Of a stretch of DNA of 6,070 nucleotides, positions 1 through 5,373 are shown one piece after another (the first letter of the stretch is position 1; each line of letters begins with the position of its first letter). The notes beneath the pieces were generated by a model, which was not told the DNA's origin, did not search any database, and was given only the letters and a program-made list of their open reading frames with translations. The DNA comes from Flemingiibacterium sp045600005 (GTDB taxonomy: Bacteria; Bacillota; Clostridia; Oscillospirales; CAG-272): assembly GCA_045600005.1 (NCBI GenBank), contig JAZRXB010000223.1, forward strand, positions 1-6,070. Direction: 5' to 3'. Position numbers and translations under genes: made by a program.

Positions 1-641
1 CCGGCAAACAGCACTTCGTGTTCGCCCACGATCGTTCCGCCGCGAACCGAGTGGATGCCGATCTCGTTCTTCGGACGCGCTTCCCGGCGGGACTGGCGCT
101 CGTAGACGTAATCGGGATCGGTTCCGAGCGTTTCGGCGATCTCGTCTGCGATCATCAGAGCGGTCCCGCTCGGCGCGTCGAGCTTCTTATTGTGATGCTT
201 CTCGATGATCTCGACGTCGAAATCCTCGCCCAGCACGGACGCGGCTTTCTTGGCAAGCTCGATCAGCAGATTGATGCCGAGCGACATATTCCGCGAATGG
301 AACACCGGAATGACCCTGGATGCGTCGCGGATCATCGCGTTTTCCTCGTCGGTGTGACCGGTCGTGCAGATGACGATGGGCAGATTCCTGCTCTTTGCGA
401 ATTCGAGCAGAGGTCCGATCGCCGAATGATGCGAGCAGTCCACGATGACCTCGGCGCTCTCTGCGACCTCGGCAGGAATTTCAGACGGTGCGCTGAACAG
501 ATTGACCGGCAGTCCGCCGCCCGAAGGCATCGGATCGATCCCGGCGATGACCGCATAGCGCTCATCCTCAGCGGCGGCCGTGCAGATCGCCTTTCCGAGA
601 CGACCGCACGCGCCGGAAAGGATGATTTTGACTTCCTTCAT
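1..641 (-). CDS. dapB: 4-hydroxy-tetrahydrodipicolinate reductase DapB (C-terminus cut by window edge)
   Basis: DapB reduces the DapA product, 4-hydroxy-tetrahydrodipicolinate, to tetrahydrodipicolinate with NAD(P)H in the cytoplasm; this is the second committed step of the DAP/lysine pathway. From the ATG at 641 the frame is open to base 1 and gives 213 complete residues, so roughly 35-40 C-terminal residues are probably missing. The N-terminal Rossmann domain has the dinucleotide loop GACGRLG at residues 10-16. An acidic residue (D36 in AGIDP) closes the second strand, where family members discriminate NADH from NADPH. The catalytic signature EKHHNKKLDAPSGTA runs from residue 147 to 161; H149 and K153 match the catalytic His and Lys of E. 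coli DapB (H159, K163), and RGGTIVGEHEVLFAG follows from residue 200. A GAGGA ribosome site at 649-653 lies 7 nt before the ATG. The gene starts 18 nt after the dapA stop, so the two are almost certainly cotranscribed under the lysine riboswitch. Confidence 0.97.
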   Translation of the reverse strand, partial: MKEVKIILSGACGRLGKAICTAAAEDERYAVIAGIDPMPSGGGLPVNLFSAPSEIPAEVAESAEVIVDCSHHSAIGPLLEFAKSRNLPIVICTTGHTDEENAMIRDASRVIPVFHSRNMSLGINLLIELAKKAASVLGEDFDVEIIEKHHNKKLDAPSGTALMIADEIAETLGTDPDYVYERQSRREARPKNEIGIHSVRGGTIVGEHEVLFA

Positions 642-659
642 GTTTTTGTCCTCGATATG

Positions 660-1553
660 TTAGATAATGTGATATTCGCGCAGAACGTTTGCGAGCTTTT
701 CACGGTTTGCGTCTTCCATTTCGCAGAGCGGCAGACGCATTTCGTCGGAGCAAAGCCCCATCATGCCCATCGCTGTCTTGACCGGGACGGGATTGACCTC
801 GCAGAACAGCGTGTTGGCGAGCTTCAGCAGCTTCAGCTGAAGTTCAGCCGATTCCTTCACCTTGCCGTCGAACCAGAGCTTGCAGATATCGTGCGTTTCC
901 TTCGGCACTACGTTGGACAGCACGGAGATGACGCCCTTGCCGCCGAGCGACAGGATCGGGACGATCTGGTCGTCGTTGCCGCTGTAAAGGTCGAGATCGT
1001 TCCCGCATTCGGCGGCAAGCTCTGCGATCTGGCTGATGTTGCCGCAGGCTTCCTTCGCCGCGACGATGCGCTCGTGCTTGGCAAGCTCGCGGTAAGCGGC
1101 GAGCGAGATGCCGACTCCGGTGCGGGAAGGAACGTTGTATAGGATGATCGGCTTGTCGACCGCGTCGGCGATCGCCGTGAAGCTCCTGACAAGACCCTTC
1201 TGCGTCGCCTTGTTGTAGTACGGAGTGACGAGCAGCAGCGCGTCAACGCCGACTTCGCAGGCGTGCTTCGACAGAGTGATCGCGTAATCGGTGTCGTTGG
1301 AACCGGTTCCGGCGATGACCGGCACGCGGCCGGCAACCTTTTCGACGCAGTAGCGGATGCACTCCTTATGCTCGTCGTCGGTCAGCGTGGACGACTCGCC
1401 GGTGGTGCCGCAGATGACGATGGCGTCGGTAGAGTTTGCGATCTGGCGCTCGATCAGCTCGCCGAGCTTTGCATAGCAGACCTGACCGTTTTCAAAAGGG
1501 GTGACGATGGCGACCGCTGCGCCGGTGAAGATGGTGGATTTTGTCTTGGACAT
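660..1553 (-). CDS. dapA: 4-hydroxy-tetrahydrodipicolinate synthase DapA
   Basis: DapA condenses pyruvate with aspartate-4-semialdehyde, the first committed step to lysine and meso-diaminopimelate, acting as a cytoplasmic TIM-barrel Schiff-base aldolase. The 297-residue protein is full length (E. coli 292). Active-site residues align at a constant offset of 6 from E. coli: T50 in GTTGE (T44), Y113 in TPYYN (Y107), Y139 and R144 in LYNVPSRTG (Y133, R138), and the Schiff-base lysine K167 in AAKEACGN (K161). LSLGGKGVISVLSN (residues 201-214) is also typical. In the lysine feedback site, N86 and H62 are kept (E. coli N80, H56), but the position of E84 is Y90, so feedback inhibition may be weak; this is inference from alignment by eye. 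The start is the ATG at 1553, with GGAGG at 1561-1566 placed 7 nt upstream. It is the first gene of the dapA-dapB unit, preceded by a lysine riboswitch on the same strand. Confidence 0.98.
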   Translation of the reverse strand: MSKTKSTIFTGAAVAIVTPFENGQVCYAKLGELIERQIANSTDAIVICGTTGESSTLTDDEHKECIRYCVEKVAGRVPVIAGTGSNDTDYAITLSKHACEVGVDALLLVTPYYNKATQKGLVRSFTAIADAVDKPIILYNVPSRTGVGISLAAYRELAKHERIVAAKEACGNISQIAELAAECGNDLDLYSGNDDQIVPILSLGGKGVISVLSNVVPKETHDICKLWFDGKVKESAELQLKLLKLANTLFCEVNPVPVKTAMGMMGLCSDEMRLPLCEMEDANREKLANVLREYHII

Positions 1554-1560
1554 GATGCTT

Positions 1561-1660
1561 ACCTCCGAAATGTGGCTGGCGGATGTGTAATATGTACAAT
1601 GTTCAGATCGTCAGGCAGTCATTTCTGCACATATTTCGAGAAAATTCGATCCGCCGCATG
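1561..1660 (-). promoter_or_regulatory. Structured dapA leader downstream of the riboswitch terminator, with dapA RBS
   Basis: About 107 nt separate the riboswitch terminator from the dapA ATG. On the minus-strand RNA two nested stems can form. The outer one pairs GCGGCGGAU (1649-1657) with AUCCGCC-A-GC (1575-1584), a 9-bp stem with one bulged A. The inner one pairs AAUAUGUGCA (1626-1635) with UGUACAUAUU (1589-1598), a 10-bp stem. The inner stem contains one G-U wobble as minus-strand RNA but an A-C mismatch as plus-strand RNA, so the structure belongs to the dap transcript. The GGAGGU ribosome site (1561-1566) lies just outside the stems and is left free. Function unknown; it may protect the mRNA, present the RBS, or be incidental. 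Confidence 0.5.
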
Positions 1661-1690
1661 AAAAATAAAAAAACTGGTTGAAAACCAGCT
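1661..1690 (-). terminator. Rho-independent terminator of the lysine riboswitch
   Basis: On the minus strand, CUGGUU (1683-1688) pairs perfectly with AACCAG (1674-1679) around a UUC loop. The stem can extend by a G-U and an A-U pair to 1690 and is followed by UUUUUUUAUUUUU (1661-1673). The U-tract is present only on the minus strand, so it terminates the dap leader and not plus-strand transcripts. The 5' arm shares bases 1687-1690 with GAUAGCU (1687-1693), which is perfectly complementary to AGCUAUC in the 3' strand of aptamer helix P1 (1797-1803). That gives the expected mutually exclusive antiterminator. Confidence 0.93.
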
Positions 1691-1706
1691 ATCCATGTAC
1701 TATAAT
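1678..1706 (+). promoter_or_regulatory. Candidate sigma-A promoter, antisense to the riboswitch platform
   Basis: The plus strand reads TTGAAA (1678-1683), a 17-nt spacer, then a perfect TATAAT (1701-1706), predicting a start near 1713. The match is excellent by consensus. If active, the transcript would run antisense through the whole lysine aptamer and form a leader of about 350 nt for queA, for which no better promoter is visible closer by. The -35 hexamer lies partly inside the riboswitch terminator stem and the -10 lies in the AT-rich platform, so the match could be a by-product of sequence constrained by RNA structure. Confidence 0.45.
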
Positions 1707-1984
1707 ATATACGGTGCATCAAGCCGCATGGCTGAAAGACCGTATGGAATCCTTCGTTCCGCCCGGGATCGGGATTCTGAATACTAAATACAATCAGATA
1801 GCTCTCCATCAAGTAATTGATGACAGTCGCATGGTTCTTGACCTTCGTGCAGACGGCACGTGCGACCAGACCTCCGCACCCCGCCGCGCGGAAATCTTCG
1901 GCATTCTGAGCCTTTCGTCCCGACCTTTGGACGGCGGTGTCGCAGCCGGGATTACTCATCGGAGAATGCGCCTCTATCATTACA

Positions 1985-2013
1985 ATGATACCACATTTTC
2001 GCCGACTTGTAAA
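1985..2013 (-). promoter_or_regulatory. dapA-dapB promoter (extended -10)
   Basis: On the minus strand a -35 TTTACA (2008-2013) is followed by exactly 17 nt and then a -10 TATCAT (1985-1990). A TG one base before the -10 gives an extended -10 element. The predicted start is near 1978, which is the first G of the riboswitch GAUAGAGG, so the RNA would begin at helix P1. That agreement between promoter and aptamer supports the call. A 16-bp inverted repeat (1975-1990) overlaps the -10 and the start. Confidence 0.8.
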
Positions 2014-2062
2014 CCCTCATAGCCAACAATTTTTCCCGATTCAAGGAGCTGATATTTGTGCA

Positions 2063-3127
2063 ATGATAACAAACGAACGGATCCCCACCGAACTGACAAC
2101 AAAAGATTTCTTTTATGAGCTGCCGCCGGAGCTGATCGCACAGCATCCGAGCGAGGTACGCGACCAGTCGAGACTGATGTGCATCGATCGGAAGACCGGT
2201 GAACTGACGCACAGAGTGTTCCATGACGTCATCGACCTGCTGGAACCGGGCGACGTGCTGGTCATCAACAACTCCAAGGTCATTCCCGCGCGCCTTTACG
2301 GCGTCAAGGCGGATACCGGCGCGCAGATCGAATTCGTCCTTCTCCGTCAGCACGAGCTGGACCGCTGGGAAGTGATGGTCCGCCCCGGCCGCCGCGTGAA
2401 ACCCGGCAATGACATACTATTCGGCGACGGTCTGCTTTGTGCGCACGTGACCGATCTGCTCGAAGGCGGCAATCGTATGGTCAATTTCGAGTACGACAAA
2501 AATATCGGCAGCATTTACGATATCCTCGACCGGATCGGCAGTATGCCTCTGCCGCCGTACATCACGGAAAAGCTGGCGGACAGGAGCCGTTATCAGACGG
2601 TTTACGCGGAAACCGAAGGCTCCGCCGCCGCTCCGACCGCCGGTCTGCACTTCACCGAAGAGCTTCTCGGCAGCATTCGCGCGAAAGGCGTCGCCATCGC
2701 GCCGGTCATGCTTCACGTCGGGCTTGGCACGTTCCGTCCGGTGAAGGTCGATCAGATCACCGATCACGTCATGCACTCGGAATTTTTCTCGGTCAGCGGG
2801 GAGACCGCCGCGCTGATCAACGAACGCCGCGCGGCGGGCGGACGGATCGTCGCGGTCGGAACGACCTCCTGCCGAACGCTTGAAAGCGTCGCCGACGACA
2901 ACGGGATCGTTCGTCCGATGAGCGGCGACACGGGAATTTTCATTTACCCGGGCTACCGTTTCAAAGCGGTCGACGCGCTGATCACGAATTTCCATCTGCC
3001 GGAAAGTACGCTCCTGATGCTCGTATCGGCATTTTCGAGCCGCGACATCATGCTGAACGCCTATCGGACCGCCGTTGAAATGAAATACCGTTTCTTCTCG
3101 TTCGGCGACGCGACCTTCCTTTATTAA
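2063..3127 (+). CDS. queA: tRNA preQ1(34) S-adenosylmethionine ribosyltransferase-isomerase QueA
   Basis: QueA transfers and isomerises the ribosyl moiety of S-adenosylmethionine onto preQ1 at tRNA position 34, giving epoxyqueuosine, the penultimate step of queuosine synthesis in the cytoplasm. The 354-residue protein is of usual length and carries family blocks throughout: YELPPELIAQHP (18-29), INNSKVIPARLYG (68-80), VMVRPGRRVKPGN (104-116), GSMPLPPYI (159-167), YAETEGSAAAPTAGLHFT (181-198), HVGLGTFRPVKV (218-229), HVMHSEFF (235-242), GTTSCRTLES (266-275) and a C-terminal block with ALITNFHLPESTLLML (305-320). The first ATG in frame with the conserved N-terminus is at 2063. AAGGAG at 2043-2048 is 14 nt away, longer than ideal, and there are about 10 residues more than in typical QueA N-termini; an in-frame ATT at 2054 is better spaced but rare. 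The gene stands alone, diverges from dapA, and converges on the dehydratase gene. Its stop codon lies inside an inverted-repeat arm. Confidence 0.97.
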   Translation: MITNERIPTELTTKDFFYELPPELIAQHPSEVRDQSRLMCIDRKTGELTHRVFHDVIDLLEPGDVLVINNSKVIPARLYGVKADTGAQIEFVLLRQHELDRWEVMVRPGRRVKPGNDILFGDGLLCAHVTDLLEGGNRMVNFEYDKNIGSIYDILDRIGSMPLPPYITEKLADRSRYQTVYAETEGSAAAPTAGLHFTEELLGSIRAKGVAIAPVMLHVGLGTFRPVKVDQITDHVMHSEFFSVSGETAALINERRAAGGRIVAVGTTSCRTLESVADDNGIVRPMSGDTGIFIYPGYRFKAVDALITNFHLPESTLLMLVSAFSSRDIMLNAYRTAVEMKYRFFSFGDATFLY

Positions 3128-3230
3128 GGTTACCTCTAAAAATTCAAATGATCCGTTGAAAAACAAAACGCGATACCCATAGTATCGGCGTGTGTTATTC
3201 TTCCTCATGAATTATGAGAGGTTGCCTTAA
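3124..3230. repeat. 107-bp element with imperfect 23-bp terminal inverted repeats (MITE-like or IS remnant)
   Basis: The left arm (3124-3146) begins TTAAGGTTACCTCT and the right arm (3208-3230) ends AGAGGTTGCCTTAA; as inverted repeats they match at 19 of 23 positions. The interior holds a further hairpin, CGATAC (3171-3176) with GTATCG (3182-3187) around CCATA, and no coding sequence. Total size, terminal repeats and an internal palindrome resemble a small non-autonomous transposable element or end-joined IS remnant. No family could be assigned by eye. Both tips are the self-complementary TTAA, so a target duplication cannot be separated from the repeat. The queA stop (3125-3127) lies within the left arm. 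The alternative is a large hairpin at the 3' end of the queA mRNA. Confidence 0.55.
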
Positions 3231-3237
3231 GTCCATG

Positions 3238-3269
3238 AAAAAAGCTCTCACTTTCGTGAGAGCTTTTTT
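3238..3269. terminator. Bidirectional intrinsic terminator between queA and the dehydratase gene
   Basis: A perfect hairpin pairs AAAAAAGCTCTCAC (3238-3251) with GTGAGAGCTTTTTT (3256-3269) around a TTTC loop. The GC-containing stem is 8 bp, flanked by six A and six T, so it gives a U-tract on either strand. It serves convergent transcription: queA from the left and the polysaccharide operon from the right. Its last T is also the last base of the dehydratase stop codon (3269-3271), so the minus-strand terminator begins immediately at the gene end. Confidence 0.95.
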
Positions 3270-5353
3270 CACACGGTCGTCATGACCTTTTCGTTTTCAC
3301 TCGAAAAAACGATTTCGATCTGCCGTTCGTATTCTGCGTCCTTCCGCTCGGAGCCATGCTCGCCAGCCGGATGATAGGTGTCGACGACCGACATGACAAG
3401 AAATCTGATATCATCTTCACGTCCATCATAAGCCGCGTCCATCAGCATCTGGATCTGTTCGAGGAACAGATCGGTGTCAAACGGGATCGGACTGCCGATG
3501 TGGATGAGCTTGTTCGGCGTCGTGCGCATTCCTTCCTCAGCCATGAGCTTTTCCTCATAGAGCTTTTCGCCGGGACGAAGACCGGTATAAATGATCTTGA
3601 TATCTTCGTCCGGCTTAAGTCCGGACATTTTGATCATATTCCGCGCCAGCGTGTCGATCTTGACCGGCGAACCCATATCAAGAACGAAGATTTCACCGCC
3701 CTGCGCGTAGGTTCCAGCCTGTAAGACAAGCGAAGCGGCTTCGGGAATGGTCATGAAATAGCGGATAATATCGGGATGCGTGACCGTGACCGGACCGCCC
3801 TTTGCGATCTGTTCCTTGAAACGCGGAATAACGGAGCCGTTGCTTCCGAGTACGTTTCCGAACCGCACGGCGACAAATTCCGTAACGGGTTTGAAATCTG
3901 ACGCGAAATTGAAGCGCATACTGCCGTCTTCGTCATCCGAGTGAACGTGCAGAAGCGGAAGGTCGGAGACTCTGCCGTCTTTTATCTTGCGGTCGAAGGT
4001 CTGGATGACCATTTCACACAGACGCTTGGACGCGCCCATGATGTTGGTCGGGTTGACGGCCTTGTCGGTGGAAATGAGGACGAAACGTTTGCAGCCGTAA
4101 ACCATCGCAAAATATGCCGTTTTATAAGTGCCGACCGCATTGTTTTTAATGGATTCGCAGGGGCTGTCCTCCATCAGCGGGACGTGCTTGTGCGCGGCCG
4201 CGTGATAGACGACATCCGGTCTGTACATTTCAAATACCTGCTTGAGCCGTCTGCTGTCGCGGACAGAACCGATCAGGACTTCCAGATTGAGCTCCGGGTA
4301 TTTGTCGCGCAGTTCAAGCTGAATGGCGTGCGCGTTGTTTTCGTAAATATCGAAAACGATCAGCAGCTTCGGATGATGCTGTGCGATCTGACGGCAAAGC
4401 TCGCTTCCGATGGACCCGCCGCCGCCGGTGACAAGGATGACCTTGCCCTGAATGAACCGGTAAATGGACTCCATGTTGACCACGATCGGGGCGCGTCCGA
4501 GAAGATCTTCGATCCGGACCTCTTTGAGGGAGCTTTGTGTTACATTTCCCTTGATATACTGATCGATCCCGGGCAGATTCTTTAATTCGCAGCAGGTTTC
4601 CTTGCATATGTCGAGAATATCGCGCCGCTGTTCCATCGTTGCGCTGGGAATGGCGAGATAGATCTTGTCGATCTTATATTTCTGTACGTTCAGAAGAATA
4701 TCGTCACGCCCGCCGACGACCGGCACGCCGTCGATATAACGTCCCCATTTATTCGGATCGTCGTCGATCAGACAGACGATCACATCATTCCTCCGGTGCA
4801 GATGGTTGACGTCCTGAATGATCATTTTTCCCGCCGAGCCTGCGCCGATCAGCATGATATGCTTTTCATCCGCCTCATTCTTGCATCTTCGCAGCTCGAC
4901 GCGGATGAGCCTGTATCCGAAACGGATGGCAAGAAGGAACATGAACTGTACGCAGGAGCCGAATACATAGTAACTGATCGGCATTCTGCAATACAGAAGC
5001 GTGATCAGAACGGTATGAAGAACGCTGGCCGTAAAGCTGGCGAGAATAACGCGGATCAGCTCACTGAAACTCGCAAATCTCCAGACGCTGCGGTAAAGCC
5101 GGAAAAATAAGAGAACGATAACGCTCAAACCGGCATAAATCGGCGCAAACTTGATAAACGCATCCTTATACTTCTGATCGATCAAAGAGATCCTGCAGTC
5201 AAATCTCAGCCACAGAACAAAGAAATAGGAGAGATTTACGAAAACCGCGTCGTACACCATCATGAGTGCGGCGATGATCTGCCACCTGTACAAATGAAAC
5301 CAGTCTTTATTTTTTTCGCTGTTCTCCGTTTTCGGTTCATTGCTCTGTTTCAT
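3269..5353 (-). CDS. CapD/EpsC/WbpM-like membrane nucleotide-sugar 4,6-dehydratase (polysaccharide biosynthesis)
   Basis: This family removes water from UDP-GlcNAc-type sugars to give a 4-keto-6-deoxy intermediate for surface glycans; the exact substrate is inferred. The 694-residue protein has four likely membrane segments (about 24-47, 70-88, 99-121, 128-147), then a first Rossmann domain with GAGSAG (170-175), and a C-terminal SDR domain. The latter has TGGGGSIGSEL (309-319), HAAAHKHVP (384-392), STDKAVNPTNIMGASKR (428-444), FVAVRFGNVLGSNGS (493-507) and TGLRPGEKLYEE (590-601). S428, M439 and K443 form the Ser-Met-Lys triad known from WbpM-type enzymes, with Met where short FlaA1-type enzymes have Tyr. 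About 30 extra acidic/polar residues (around 460-488) sit before VAVRFGN, making it longer than EpsC or CapD (about 600). I chose ATG 5353, which has GAGGG 8 nt upstream; a TTG at 5368 in frame is less well placed. It follows the LCP gene by 20 nt and ends at a terminator. Confidence 0.93.
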   Translation of the reverse strand: MKQSNEPKTENSEKNKDWFHLYRWQIIAALMMVYDAVFVNLSYFFVLWLRFDCRISLIDQKYKDAFIKFAPIYAGLSVIVLLFFRLYRSVWRFASFSELIRVILASFTASVLHTVLITLLYCRMPISYYVFGSCVQFMFLLAIRFGYRLIRVELRRCKNEADEKHIMLIGAGSAGKMIIQDVNHLHRRNDVIVCLIDDDPNKWGRYIDGVPVVGGRDDILLNVQKYKIDKIYLAIPSATMEQRRDILDICKETCCELKNLPGIDQYIKGNVTQSSLKEVRIEDLLGRAPIVVNMESIYRFIQGKVILVTGGGGSIGSELCRQIAQHHPKLLIVFDIYENNAHAIQLELRDKYPELNLEVLIGSVRDSRRLKQVFEMYRPDVVYHAAAHKHVPLMEDSPCESIKNNAVGTYKTAYFAMVYGCKRFVLISTDKAVNPTNIMGASKRLCEMVIQTFDRKIKDGRVSDLPLLHVHSDDEDGSMRFNFASDFKPVTEFVAVRFGNVLGSNGSVIPRFKEQIAKGGPVTVTHPDIIRYFMTIPEAASLVLQAGTYAQGGEIFVLDMGSPVKIDTLARNMIKMSGLKPDEDIKIIYTGLRPGEKLYEEKLMAEEGMRTTPNKLIHIGSPIPFDTDLFLEQIQMLMDAAYDGREDDIRFLVMSVVDTYHPAGEHGSERKDAEYERQIEIVFSSENEKVMTTV

Positions 5354-5373
5354 GAATTCCGCCCTCAATCGTC

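Larger units (their letters stand above)
1661..1978 (-). ncRNA. Lysine riboswitch (L-box) controlling dapA-dapB
   Basis: This is a cis-acting leader that binds lysine and stops transcription of dapA-dapB when lysine is plentiful. The aptamer (1791-1978) starts with the family signature GAUAGAGGCGC and an AGUA element, and ends with GGAGAGCUAUCUGAUUG, close to the B. subtilis lysC L-box. Visible helices are P1 (GAUAG at 1974-1978 with CUAUC at 1797-1801), P2 (GCAUUCU 1963-1969 with AGAAUGC 1901-1907), P3 (UUCCGC 1888-1893 with GCGGAG 1872-1877), P4 (GUCGCA 1861-1866 with UGCGAC 1826-1831) and P5 (CAUCAA/UUGAUG, 1807-1822). A 6-bp L2-L3 kissing pair joins CCGCCG (1932-1937) to CGGCGG (1881-1886). 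The platform (1661-1790) has two linking hairpins (GAAUCC/GGAUUC, 1747-1777; AUACGGU/ACCGUAU, 1709-1745) and the terminator. In low lysine, the P1 3' strand (1797-1803) should pair with 1687-1693 and block termination. Confidence 0.96.

Noticed and set aside
18..1142. Long plus-strand open frame (374 codons) opposite dapB and dapA
   Set aside because: It is antisense to two strongly recognisable genes, has no family motifs or ribosome site, and arises from GC-biased codon positions on the other strand.
1713..1980. Plus-strand structured RNA such as 6S RNA or a T-box in the gap
   Set aside because: The conserved motifs and the terminator U-tract all read on the minus strand and match the lysine riboswitch.
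1603..2022. Open frames on both strands in the dapA-queA gap (1603-1980 minus, 1678-2022 plus)
   Set aside because: The region is explained by the lysine riboswitch and promoters; the predicted peptides have no recognisable motifs and no ribosome sites.
1937..2062. Upstream ATG at 1937 as the queA start
   Set aside because: It would add 42 residues encoded across the dap promoter and riboswitch P1/P2, without similarity to QueA N-termini and without a ribosome site.
2417..3208. Minus-strand open frame (263 codons) opposite queA
   Set aside because: Shadow of queA; arginine-rich, low-complexity translation with no family features, and it would start inside the inverted-repeat element.
5354..5368. 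TTG start at 5368 for the dehydratase
   Set aside because: The ATG at 5353 has a GAGGG 8 nt upstream; the TTG has only AGGA about 3 nt away.
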